64,000 nucleotides of DNA, from the NCBI GenBank assembly GCA_024234995.1, contig JACKNF010000007.1, positions 1-64,000 on the forward strand, written 5' to 3'. This DNA comes from Gammaproteobacteria bacterium (lineage in GTDB: Bacteria > Pseudomonadota > Gammaproteobacteria > Competibacterales > Competibacteraceae). A model generated the notes under the pieces. The model ran no database searches and was not told the origin of the DNA. It saw only the letters and a program-made list of their open reading frames with translations. This document shows positions 24,856-33,727 of the stretch, piece after piece (positions within the stretch are counted from its first letter, which is position 1; each line of letters opens with the position of its first letter). Both the position numbers and the translations under genes were made by a program.

Positions 24856-27366
24856 ATGTCGATTAAAATCCTGGAAAAGAGTACTCCAGCCTCTTGGCTG
24901 ACGGAACTTCCCCCTCTGGGCATGGATGCCAAAAGCATTGCCTCTGATTTTCGACGCTATTTCAGCCATACCCTGGGCCGCGACCGGCATACCCATTACC
25001 CTCACTACATGTATGAAGCACTGGTGTTGACCCTGCGTGACCGGTTGTGGGAGCGCTGGAAAAATACCCGTTATGCCTATGAGGAGAATGGCGGGGTGCG
25101 CCGGGCCTATTACCTGTCCATGGAATTCCTGATGGGACGGGCGTTGAGCAACGCCATGCTGAACCTCGGTGTGGATGAGCCCGTTCATAAGGCGCTGCAT
25201 GATTTGGGCTTGAGCATAGAAGAACTGGCCGAGTGCGAAAATGATGCCGGTCTGGGCAATGGGGGTTTAGGACGGCTGGCTGCCTGTTTCATGGACAGCT
25301 GCGCCACGCTGCGATTGCCCGTTGTCGGCTACGGGATTCGCTATGCCTATGGCATGTTCCGGCAAAAGATCGAGAACGGTTATCAAATCGAAGAACCCGA
25401 TCATTGGCTGCGCAGCGGCAATCTCTGGGATCTCGAACGGCCAGAATATGCGCAGCGTATCAAATTCGGTGGCCGCACCGAGGGCTATCTGAAAGCTGAC
25501 GGTGAGATGGGCTGGCGTTGGCTGGATACCCACGACGTGCTGGCGGTGCCTTATGATCTGCCGATTCCTGGTTATCGCAATGGCACGGTCAACACCCTGC
25601 GTCTATGGTCTGCAGTGGCGACCGACGAATTTCATCTGGATGACTTCAACGCGGGTAGCTATGACCAAGCGGTAGCCGCCAAGAATATGGCGGAAAACAT
25701 CACCATGGTGCTTTACCCTAATGATGCCACCGAGAACGGCAAGGAATTGCGTTTGCGCCAGCAGTACTTCCTCGCTTCGGCTAGCCTGCAAGATGTGCTT
25801 CGGCAGTGGACCCGCATTCACGGTGAGGACTTTAGCGAATTCGCCGCCAAGAACTGCTTCCAGCTCAACGACACGCATCCGACGATCGCCGTAGCGGAAC
25901 TAATGCGGCTGTTGATGGATGAGCATAATCTCAGTTGGGAAGCGGCTTGGGAAATTGTCAGCCACGTCATGGCTTACACCAACCATACTCTGTTGCCGGA
26001 AGCCCTGGAACGGTGGTCGGTGCGTTTATTCCGGCAACTGCTGCCCCGCTTGCTGGACATTATCTACGAAATCAATGCCCGGTTCTTGGCCGATGTTAGC
26101 CGCCAATGGCCCGGCGATATGGATCGTCAGGCCCGTATGTCGCTGATCGAGGAAGGTTACGAGCAGCAAGTACGCATGGCCTACCTCGCCATTGTCGGCA
26201 GTTTCTCGGTTAATGGCGTTGCCGCGCTGCACTCGGAATTGCTCCAAAAAGGTCTGTTCCACGATTTCTACGAAATGTGGCCGGAGAAATTCAACAATAA
26301 AACCAATGGTGTCACCCAGCGCCGTTGGATGGCCAGTTGCAACCCCGGTATGAACAAGTTGATCACCGAGGCAATTGGCCCAGGTTGGATCACCAATTTG
26401 GATGAACTGCGCAAGCTGATTCCTTACGCCGATGATGCCAAATTCCAGGCGCGCTGGCGGGCGGTCAAGCAGGATAACAAGGTCCGGCTGGCCAGCCTGA
26501 TTGAGGCAGACACTGGGGTGGTCTTCAACACCAAGGCCATGTTCGATGTGCAGGTCAAGCGCATGCATGAATACAAGCGCCAGCTATTGAACGTCTTGCA
26601 CGTCATTCATCTCTATGACCGCATCAAGCGCGGTGATACTGCCAATTGGACACCGCGCTGCGTATTGATTGGCGGCAAGGCGGCGCCAGGCTATTACATG
26701 GCCAAACAAATCATTAAACTGGTCAACAACGTCGCTAAAGTCATCAACAATGATGCTGAAGTCGGTGACAAGCTAAAGATCGCCTTCCTGCCGAACTACC
26801 GGGTCACGGCGATGGAAGTTATTTGTCCAGGCACGGATCTGTCCGAGCAAATTTCCACGGCAGGCAAAGAGGCCTCAGGCACCGGCAACATGAAGTTCAT
26901 GATGAATGGCGCCGTCACCATCGGCACGCTGGATGGCGCTAACATCGAAATCCGTGAGGAAGTCGGCGATGACAATTTCTTCTTGTTTGGCTTGACCGCA
27001 GAGCAAGTTGAAGAACGGCGGCGGGACTACAACCCGGCCGGGATTATCCACGGCGATTCCGACATCGCCCGGGTCATGCATCTGCTGGAAAGCAACCACT
27101 TTAACCAGTTTGAGCAGGGTATTTTCGATCCAATCCTGCACGCCTTGACCAGCCCGCACGATCCGTGGCTGACGATTGCTGATTTTCGCGCCTTCATCGA
27201 TGCCCAGCATCAGGCAGCGTTAGCCTATCAAGACCAGGAAAAGTGGGCGAAGATGAGCATTCTCAACACGGCATGCAGCGGCAAATTCTCTACAGACCGC
27301 ACCATGCACGAGTACAACGACGAGATCTGGAAACTGCAACCGTTGCCGGAAATGCCGTTGGCTTAA
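24856..27366 (+). CDS. glgP: Glycogen phosphorylase
   Basis: 836 residues, full family length. It removes glucose-1-phosphate from glycogen ends using pyridoxal phosphate. Diagnostic segments include YYLSMEFLMGRALSNAMLNL, ENDAGLGNGGLGRLAACFMD, NDTHPTIAVAELMRLLMDE and the cofactor-lysine region EASGTGNMKFMMNGAVTIGT, with LDGANIEI after it. The start ATG at 24856 precedes MSIKILEKS. It is monocistronic with a strong terminator at 27398. No glycogen synthesis genes are in the window. It fits a glycogen-storing organism. Confidence 0.97.
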   Translation: MSIKILEKSTPASWLTELPPLGMDAKSIASDFRRYFSHTLGRDRHTHYPHYMYEALVLTLRDRLWERWKNTRYAYEENGGVRRAYYLSMEFLMGRALSNAMLNLGVDEPVHKALHDLGLSIEELAECENDAGLGNGGLGRLAACFMDSCATLRLPVVGYGIRYAYGMFRQKIENGYQIEEPDHWLRSGNLWDLERPEYAQRIKFGGRTEGYLKADGEMGWRWLDTHDVLAVPYDLPIPGYRNGTVNTLRLWSAVATDEFHLDDFNAGSYDQAVAAKNMAENITMVLYPNDATENGKELRLRQQYFLASASLQDVLRQWTRIHGEDFSEFAAKNCFQLNDTHPTIAVAELMRLLMDEHNLSWEAAWEIVSHVMAYTNHTLLPEALERWSVRLFRQLLPRLLDIIYEINARFLADVSRQWPGDMDRQARMSLIEEGYEQQVRMAYLAIVGSFSVNGVAALHSELLQKGLFHDFYEMWPEKFNNKTNGVTQRRWMASCNPGMNKLITEAIGPGWITNLDELRKLIPYADDAKFQARWRAVKQDNKVRLASLIEADTGVVFNTKAMFDVQVKRMHEYKRQLLNVLHVIHLYDRIKRGDTANWTPRCVLIGGKAAPGYYMAKQIIKLVNNVAKVINNDAEVGDKLKIAFLPNYRVTAMEVICPGTDLSEQISTAGKEASGTGNMKFMMNGAVTIGTLDGANIEIREEVGDDNFFLFGLTAEQVEERRRDYNPAGIIHGDSDIARVMHLLESNHFNQFEQGIFDPILHALTSPHDPWLTIADFRAFIDAQHQAALAYQDQEKWAKMSILNTACSGKFSTDRTMHEYNDEIWKLQPLPEMPLA

Positions 27367-27397
27367 ATCACGCGATTGAGTCCGGTTTGATTTTCAT

Positions 27398-27423
27398 AAT
27401 CCCCCTTCACGGGGGATTTTTTT
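27398..27423 (+). terminator. Intrinsic terminator of glgP
   Basis: Stem ATCCCCC (27399-27405) and GGGGGAT (27411-27417) with a five-base loop, merging into seven T's (27417-27423). It lies 32 bases past the glgP stop. Confidence 0.9.
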
Positions 27424-27545
27424 GGTTCTTCGATTTCTTTGTAAATTTTCCCGTGATGATGTATGAGCGATGTCTTGGCGTAAGCCGTTATGACGGAAAG
27501 CCAATGTTCTTTTAATCAGCAACAGATCACTGGAGAGCCTAATCG

Positions 27546-29417
27546 ATGAACAGTAAGGACTCCATCATCTTACGCAGTGGCCTGACCATGGGCGGTATTG
27601 TGCTACTGGCGCTGTTGAGCATGACCAGTTCGGTGTTCATCGCCGAATCCAGCAAAGGTGACGCGACCGCGATTAACCTGGCAGGTTCACTGCGTATGCA
27701 GTCTTACCGCATTGCGACCCGCCTGCAAGACCCGTTGAGCACCAAAACGGATCGAGCCAGGGAGGTCACTCAAGAAATCAGTGAATTTGAACGCCGGCTA
27801 GCACGGCTTTGGCAAGCAGGCGCCATCCCTCCGGCGAGCAATCATCCACGTCATCAAGCCCTCAAAGTCATCGAGTCGCTTTGGCGCGAAACGTTGCAGC
27901 CGATTTTGGAGACCTCAGCGCCGGGTGTTGCCCCACCAGCGGCTTATTTGCGTGAAGTTGATGATTTCGTTGAGAAACTTGATGCTTTCGTCAAGTTGCT
28001 AGAGCAGGATACTGAGGCGAAAATGCTCCTGCTGCGGCTGGTGCAGGGTGTGGCATTATTCATGACCTTGCTGCTGATCTTTGCCGCGATGTACCAGTTG
28101 CATAACGGGATTATTACACCGCTGCGCGATCTCGTGGAACGCGCACATCAGGCGCGGCGCGGCGATTTATCAGTACGGGTCCTTCATGTCGGCAACGACG
28201 AATTGGGCGTGCTGGGCCAGGCTTTCAACCTGATGGCGGCTGATTTATCGGCAATGTACGCCAACTTGGAAGCACGCGTTGAACAACAAACCCAGGCATT
28301 ACGGATCAGCAACCGCTCGCTGGAACTGCTCTACCATACCGCCCGCCGGCTTGGCGAGTCGACGCTGGATGACACCACCTACCCGGCGTTGCTGGCGGAC
28401 ATTGAAAAGTTAACCGGTAGAGACTCTGTCACACTTTGCCTGATCGATCCTACTGTACGTCAGGCAACACGAATCTTCCCGATTTGTCCGCGTTCAGTAA
28501 ATCTGCCGCCATGTTGCACCCACCCAAGCTGTGAGCCTTGTCTGGGTGATGGCGTCACGCATACTCTGGATGCTAACCACCAGACATTTTCCATCCCGAT
28601 TCGCGATCAGGAACGGCAGTTCGGCGTGTTAATCGTCCGCAATCCGGGTCTAGATTCGGTTGCCTCCTGGCAATTGCCGCTGCTGGAAGTGGTCGCACGC
28701 AATATCGCTGCTGCCCTGCGGGCCAACGAGCAAACGGAGCATCACCGGCGGCTGGCGCTGCTGGAGGAACGTAATGCTATCGCTCGCGAACTGCATGATT
28801 CGCTGGCGCAAGCGCTGTCTTATCTGAAAATTCAGGTCAGCCGCTTTTATCTTTCGGTCAACAATACTGAAATCACGCCAGAAGCCCACGACATCATTGG
28901 CGAACTGCGCGAGGGCCTGAACAATGCTTACCGGCAACTTCGGGAGTTGATCGCCACGTTTCGCCTAAAAATGGAGCATCCCCGCCTAGAAGATAGTCTG
29001 CGCGAAGCAGCCCAGGATTTCAGCCGCCGGAGTGGATTACCCATTGATCTAGATCATACCGGCTGGATCTGTGAGCTTAATCCCAACGAGCAGATTCATG
29101 TCATGCAAATCATCCGGGAAGCCTTAAACAATGCAGTCAAGCACGCGCACGCCAGCCAGATCCAGGTTCAGCTGCGTTGCCGTGATAATGACGAAGCTAT
29201 TGTTGAAATTATCGATAATGGTGTTGGCTTGCCGGTGGATGCCCGACGGGACAATCATTTTGGTATTAACATCATGCGCGAGCGTACCGAACACTTGGGC
29301 GGAGTACTCGACTTACGCTCCCAGCCCGGACACGGCTTGCGCGTGCGGCTGTGTTTCCGCCCTGCCGCCTATCGGAATATCCAAGCTGAAGTGACTGCAG
29401 AGGCGCGCCATGCCTGA
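27546..29417 (+). CDS. narX: NarX-type nitrate/nitrite sensor histidine kinase
   Basis: 623 residues. TM1 is at about 12-33. The periplasmic domain starts with the P-box-like GDATAINLAGSLRMQSYRI (about 38-56), which binds nitrate or nitrite in NarX/NarQ. TM2 is at about 160-180 and HAMP runs to about 235. A central GAF-like module carries a cysteine cluster (CPRSVNLPPCCTHPSCEPC). The HisKA_3 domain has phospho-acceptor H417 in IARELHDSLAQAL, and the ATPase domain has REALNNAVKHAHAS, DNGVGL and GHGLRV. It overlaps narL by eight bases. It should control nitrate-respiration and assimilation genes through NarL. Confidence 0.93.
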   Translation: MNSKDSIILRSGLTMGGIVLLALLSMTSSVFIAESSKGDATAINLAGSLRMQSYRIATRLQDPLSTKTDRAREVTQEISEFERRLARLWQAGAIPPASNHPRHQALKVIESLWRETLQPILETSAPGVAPPAAYLREVDDFVEKLDAFVKLLEQDTEAKMLLLRLVQGVALFMTLLLIFAAMYQLHNGIITPLRDLVERAHQARRGDLSVRVLHVGNDELGVLGQAFNLMAADLSAMYANLEARVEQQTQALRISNRSLELLYHTARRLGESTLDDTTYPALLADIEKLTGRDSVTLCLIDPTVRQATRIFPICPRSVNLPPCCTHPSCEPCLGDGVTHTLDANHQTFSIPIRDQERQFGVLIVRNPGLDSVASWQLPLLEVVARNIAAALRANEQTEHHRRLALLEERNAIARELHDSLAQALSYLKIQVSRFYLSVNNTEITPEAHDIIGELREGLNNAYRQLRELIATFRLKMEHPRLEDSLREAAQDFSRRSGLPIDLDHTGWICELNPNEQIHVMQIIREALNNAVKHAHASQIQVQLRCRDNDEAIVEIIDNGVGLPVDARRDNHFGINIMRERTEHLGGVLDLRSQPGHGLRVRLCFRPAAYRNIQAEVTAEARHA

Positions 29418-30063
29418 AGAAGTACAAACCATCCTGGTGATCGATGATCATCCGCTAATACGCAAAGGAATTTTGCAATTGATCGCTCTAGAGAATTCGC
29501 TGCAACTGGTTGGCGAGGCAGGCGATGGTCAACGCGGGCTGGCGTTGGCGCTCCGGCAGCGGCCCGACCTGATTCTGCTCGATTTAAATATGCGGGGCTT
29601 GAGCGGATTGGAAACCCTCAAGGCGCTCAAGGCGGCTGATCTGGACAGCCGGGTGATCATTCTCACAGTTTCCGATAGTGAGGAAGACGTTGTTGCAGCA
29701 CTGCGGTCCGGTGCCGATGGCTATTTGCTTAAGGATATGGAGCCGGAAGAAATGCTTCACAGCCTGAAAACTGCTGCGCAGGGCCGGATTGCTCTGGGAG
29801 AACGCGTGTCCACGATTTTGGCAGATGCGCTGCGTCACGAAAGCCAGCCCAGGCCAGCCGATGATGTCCGGCTCACCGACCGGGAGCGGGAGACTCTGAC
29901 GTTGATTGCTGCCGGTTACAGCAACAAATTGATTGCCCGTCAGTTGAAAATTACTGAAGGGACAGTGAAGGTGCATGTCAAACACCTACTACGCAAGCTA
30001 AACCTAAGTTCGCGGGTCGAGGCGGCAGTTTGGGCCGTCCGGCATGCTGCTGAATCGGATTGA
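29410..30063 (+). CDS. narL: NarL-type response regulator
   Basis: 217 residues. The receiver domain has D12-D13, phospho-site D58 (LILLDLNMRG) and K108-type lysine (YLLKDMEPEEML). The C-terminal LuxR-type HTH reads LTDRERETLTLIAAGYSNKL, then GTVKVHVKHLLRKLNLSSRV, matching NarL/NarP. Partner of the overlapping narX. Followed after 24 bases by mobB, which may share the transcript. Confidence 0.93.
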   Translation: MPEEVQTILVIDDHPLIRKGILQLIALENSLQLVGEAGDGQRGLALALRQRPDLILLDLNMRGLSGLETLKALKAADLDSRVIILTVSDSEEDVVAALRSGADGYLLKDMEPEEMLHSLKTAAQGRIALGERVSTILADALRHESQPRPADDVRLTDRERETLTLIAAGYSNKLIARQLKITEGTVKVHVKHLLRKLNLSSRVEAAVWAVRHAAESD

Positions 30064-30087
30064 ACCCGCGTATCCTGGAGGACGGCA

Positions 30088-30603
30088 ATGAAAGCCCTCG
30101 GTGTCAGTGGCTGGAGCGGTTGCGGTAAAACCACCTTGATAGTCGCCCTGATTCCTCGATTGCAAGCACATGGCCTGACGGTATCCACGCTCAAACATGC
30201 CCATCATGACGTGGATTTGGATACGCCAGGAAAGGATACCTGGCATCACCGCGAAGCCGGTGCGCACGAAGTGATTTTAGCAACTGGCCGCCGCTGGACA
30301 TTGTTGCATGAGTTGCGCGATGAAGCAGAACCTGCGTTAGCTGAATTGATGGCACACCTGCAACCGGTGGATTTGGTGCTGGTGGAAGGCTGGAAGGCTG
30401 GCGCTTATCCCAAGCTGGAAATCTGGCGGCCTCGCGCTGTAGATAAGCCGCCACGCTTCCCGGATGATCCGACGGTCATTGCCGTTGCATGTGATCCGTG
30501 GCTTGATCCGGCCCGCTATGGCCGGCCGGACTTGCCGGTTTTCCCTCTGGCGAATCTGGATGATATCGCCGGTTTCATCGTCCGGTTTACACACGCCATC
30601 TGA
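30088..30603 (+). CDS. mobB: Molybdopterin-guanine dinucleotide biosynthesis protein MobB
   Basis: 171 residues with a P-loop (GWSGCGKTTL, about 8-17), followed by LKHAHHDVDLDTPGKDTWHH and a Walker B-like VDLVLVEGWK, typical of MobB. It is a GTP-binding accessory protein for MGD cofactor formation. Placement beside narXL and facing the molybdenum-dependent nitrate reductase gene (convergent, 27 bases apart) suits that role. mobA is not in the window. Confidence 0.93.
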   Translation: MKALGVSGWSGCGKTTLIVALIPRLQAHGLTVSTLKHAHHDVDLDTPGKDTWHHREAGAHEVILATGRRWTLLHELRDEAEPALAELMAHLQPVDLVLVEGWKAGAYPKLEIWRPRAVDKPPRFPDDPTVIAVACDPWLDPARYGRPDLPVFPLANLDDIAGFIVRFTHAI

Positions 30604-30630
30604 ACCAGCGGTTTGATACGACAGCTCACT

Positions 30631-33342
30631 TTAGCCTTGGGTAATGAGCTGCTGCAATTCTGGCACGCAAGAACCGCAGTTAGTGCCTGCTTTAAGCATC
30701 GCACCAATTGCTTGCGGCGTAGCCAATCGTTGTTCACGGATAGCAGCGGTCAGTGTGTTCAGACCCACCCCGAAGCAGGCGCAGACAATGCGGCCGTTGT
30801 CACGTTGGCCCTGCCCAGGCCGTCCGGCCAGCAAACTGGCGCGCTCGGCGGAACCGAGTTCCCCGGTGGCAAACAATCCAGCCAGCCAGCCGCGCAATGG
30901 TAATTCATGACTGGGTGCGACAAACAAGCAAGCACGCAACCGTCCGTCCACCAGCACCGCGCCCCGGTACCGGCCCGCGCCAATATCGGCAAATTCCAGC
31001 CATTCCCAGCCGGGTTCATCGCCGAGTAAGCCGCGTGCCCAAGCCGGCCAGCTGTCAACCGCCGCCTCTCCTGCCAGCTCGTAGCGCCAGCACTCCCGGT
31101 CACGCACACTGACCCGATATCCGGTTGCTGGCGGCGCGATGGCTTCGCGCGACAGCAAGAACCCATGCCAGCGGGGACGATACGTCTGCACCCGCACCGG
31201 CGTATGCTTCGACTCCGGCTGGCCAGATAACGGGTCAACCACGGGATTGACCGCTGCATTGACCCGGCCGCGCGGCGCCAGCGGCGAACCCCAGTGCATT
31301 GGCACGAACACGCTGCCCGGCTGCTGCTCCGGGCTGGTGCGTACCCGGACGATCATTTCACCCCAACGGCTATGCACCCGCGCCAGCGCATTCTCGCTAA
31401 CACCGCAGGCCAGCGCATCCACGGGATGAATCTCCACATAAGGTTCAGGGATATGCCCGGTCAGCCGTGCTGTCTTGCCGGTGCGGGTCATGGTATGCCA
31501 TTGATCGCGGATCCGGCCGCTGTTGAGCACCATTGGAAAGCTGTCATCGACCGCATGGGCTGGCGCACGTTCACCGACGGCGATGCAACGGGCCTTGCCA
31601 TCGGCGGTAAAGAATTCTCCTGCACCGAACAAGCGTGCCGCGCCAGCCGCCGCCCCTTGCGGTAATGGCCATTGCAGCGGTTCCAGGGAATCGTAACCGG
31701 CATCAGTAAGCCCGGCGAGCGCAGAAATATCAAAGTCGCGACGGCCCCTCTGGTTCTCGAACCCCGATAAAGCCGCGTGTTCGCGGAAAATGTCTGCCGT
31801 TGATTCAAAAGGAAACAGCGCAGCGAATCCCAATCGACGAGCTACTTGGGTAACCGCCCACCAGTCAGGTTTTGCCTCACCTGGCGGCGGTAGAAAAACC
31901 CGCTGGCGGGAAATCCGCCGCTCGGAGTTGGTCACCGTGCCTTCCTTCTCCCCCCAGGTCAGCGCTGGCAGTTTAATATGCGCCAAACGCACCGTGTCGG
32001 TATTAGCGATGGCATCGGATACGATCACCAATGGGCAGCGCTGCAACGCATCCTGCGCCGCGTCAGCATCGGGCAGGCTGACCACCGGATTGGTGCCCAT
32101 GATCCACAGCGCCTTGATCCGGCCATCGGCGACCGCCTGAAACAGTTCGACTGCTTTTAAACCGGGGGCATTGGCAATAGCCGGCGCTTGCCAAAAACGC
32201 TGTACCCGTTCGATATCTTCCGGCACAAAACCCATGTGCGCCGCCAGTTGATTTGCTAATCCGCCAACCTCGCGTCCACCCATCGCATTTGGCTGACCGG
32301 TGACTGAAAACGGCCCCATGCCGGGTTGACCGATCCGCCCAGTAGCAAGATGGCAGTTGATAATGACGTTGACTTTGTCGCTACCATGGGCAGATTGATT
32401 GACTCCCTGCGAATAAACCGTCACGACCTTACGGGTCCGGCCCCATAAACCGTAAAACTCGGCCACATCGCTTTCCGTCAACCCCGTTCTGGCAGCGACG
32501 GCGGGAACATTCGGCGCCACTTCTTTTGCCGCACAATAAGCCGGCCAGAATCCAGTGACATGTTGTTCCAGAAACTCCCCGTCAAGCCGGTCCTGTTGAT
32601 AGAGATGTACCAGTAACCCGTTGAACAACACTGTGTCAGAACCCGGCTTGAGCGGTAAATGCATTTCAGCGGAATCGCAAGTAGCCGTGCGGCGCGGATC
32701 GATCACCACCAGTTGCGGCTTGCCCTCGCGCCGTTGCCGCGCGGCGAGAATGCGTTGATACAGCACCGGATGGCACCAGGCCAGATTGGAACCGGCCAGT
32801 ACCACCAGATCGGCTTCCTCCAGATCCTCGTAACAGCCGGGCACAGTGTCCGAACCAAAGGCCCGCTGGTGACCGGCCACCGAAGACGACATGCACAATC
32901 GCGAGTTGGTATCGATGTTGGCACTACCGAAACAGCCCTTCATCAATTTGTTGGCGGCATAGTAATCCTCGGTCAGCAATTGCCCGGAGACGTAAAAAGC
33001 CACTGCGCCGGGGCCGTGCTCCACCAGCGCCTGGCGGAAGCCATCGGCAACCGCCGTCAGCGCCTCATCCCATGACGCCCGTTGCCCGGCAATTTCCGGA
33101 TATAGCAGACGATCATCGAGACTCAGTGTTTCACCCAGCGCCGCGCCTTTGGAGCACAGCCGCCCGAAATTTGCGGGATGCTGCGCGTCGCCCTCCACGC
33201 GGACACTAGCATCGGGATTCATCGTGACCTTCACACCGCAGCCGACCCCGCAATAAGGGCAAGCCGTGCGGACTGTTTCACCGGTTCCGCTCCTTTCCCC
33301 CTTGAGAGGAAGGGCCGGAGTGAGGGGGAAACCATCGCTCAT
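30631..33342 (-). CDS. nasA: Assimilatory nitrate reductase, catalytic subunit
   Basis: 903 residues. A [4Fe-4S] site near residues 28-66 (ACPYCGVGCGVKV and RLCSKG) is followed by the molybdopterin oxidoreductase domains and the MGD-binding C-terminal domain (about 600-720). A BFD-like [2Fe-2S] domain closes the protein, with IVCACFGVGLNTLT and TNCGSCVPEL. It reduces nitrate to nitrite in the cytosol. The start at 33342 has a strong ribosome site (AGGAGGG). Residues 6-22 (PLTPALPLKGERSGTGE) are encoded by a palindromic repeat (33291-33331) and are not part of the family. It is last in the operon nirB-nirD-nasA. Confidence 0.95.
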   Translation of the reverse strand: MSDGFPLTPALPLKGERSGTGETVRTACPYCGVGCGVKVTMNPDASVRVEGDAQHPANFGRLCSKGAALGETLSLDDRLLYPEIAGQRASWDEALTAVADGFRQALVEHGPGAVAFYVSGQLLTEDYYAANKLMKGCFGSANIDTNSRLCMSSSVAGHQRAFGSDTVPGCYEDLEEADLVVLAGSNLAWCHPVLYQRILAARQRREGKPQLVVIDPRRTATCDSAEMHLPLKPGSDTVLFNGLLVHLYQQDRLDGEFLEQHVTGFWPAYCAAKEVAPNVPAVAARTGLTESDVAEFYGLWGRTRKVVTVYSQGVNQSAHGSDKVNVIINCHLATGRIGQPGMGPFSVTGQPNAMGGREVGGLANQLAAHMGFVPEDIERVQRFWQAPAIANAPGLKAVELFQAVADGRIKALWIMGTNPVVSLPDADAAQDALQRCPLVIVSDAIANTDTVRLAHIKLPALTWGEKEGTVTNSERRISRQRVFLPPPGEAKPDWWAVTQVARRLGFAALFPFESTADIFREHAALSGFENQRGRRDFDISALAGLTDAGYDSLEPLQWPLPQGAAAGAARLFGAGEFFTADGKARCIAVGERAPAHAVDDSFPMVLNSGRIRDQWHTMTRTGKTARLTGHIPEPYVEIHPVDALACGVSENALARVHSRWGEMIVRVRTSPEQQPGSVFVPMHWGSPLAPRGRVNAAVNPVVDPLSGQPESKHTPVRVQTYRPRWHGFLLSREAIAPPATGYRVSVRDRECWRYELAGEAAVDSWPAWARGLLGDEPGWEWLEFADIGAGRYRGAVLVDGRLRACLFVAPSHELPLRGWLAGLFATGELGSAERASLLAGRPGQGQRDNGRIVCACFGVGLNTLTAAIREQRLATPQAIGAMLKAGTNCGSCVPELQQLITQG
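33291..33331. repeat. Palindromic repeat, family B, inserted in frame in nasA
   Basis: TTTCCCCCT (33294-33302) and AGGGGGAAA (33323-33331) form inverted arms around a 20-base core (TGAGAGGAAGGGCCGGAGTG). The whole unit resembles the intergenic element at 61382-61417 (CTCCTTCCCCC ... GAGGAAGG ... GGAGGGAG) and those at 5158 and 57936. Read in the nasA frame it encodes the extra N-terminal peptide described there. Confidence 0.7.
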
Positions 33343-33358
33343 CGCCCTACCCTCCTAT

Positions 33359-33709
33359 TTACGCTGTTTCCCGCACTGCGGTGGACAAACTAACCACATT
33401 ATTCAAGCCTAACCAGATCTGCCCGTTTTCTTGCCGTACTGGATAATGAGCCGCACAGCCTTCGTCCGGAGCTACCGCTTCGCCACTCGCCAATTCCAGT
33501 ACCCAGTTGTGCAAGGGGCAGGTAACTCGATGGCCGTGGACGATGCCTTGCGACAACGGCCCGCCTTTATGAGGACACCGGTCCCGCAGTGCAAAAACCC
33601 GATCATCGGCAGTGCGGAAGACCGCGACATCACCATATGGAGTTTGCACCACCCGCGAACCCAGGCGGGGAATATCGTCCAGTACACCAATTTCATGCCA
33701 GTCATACAT
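33359..33709 (-). CDS. nirD: Nitrite reductase small subunit (Rieske-type NirD/NasE)
   Basis: 116 residues. It is a Rieske-like domain with both ligand pairs kept: CPHKGGPL (C-x-H, about 45-47) and CPLHNW (C-x-x-H, about 64-67). It should therefore carry a [2Fe-2S] cluster, unlike the clusterless E. coli NirD. It partners NirB in reducing nitrite to ammonium with NADH. The start lies 18 bases after nirB, and the gap to nasA is 16 bases. Confidence 0.93.
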   Translation of the reverse strand: MYDWHEIGVLDDIPRLGSRVVQTPYGDVAVFRTADDRVFALRDRCPHKGGPLSQGIVHGHRVTCPLHNWVLELASGEAVAPDEGCAAHYPVRQENGQIWLGLNNVVSLSTAVRETA

Positions 33710-33727
33710 GATGATTTACTCCGCTCC

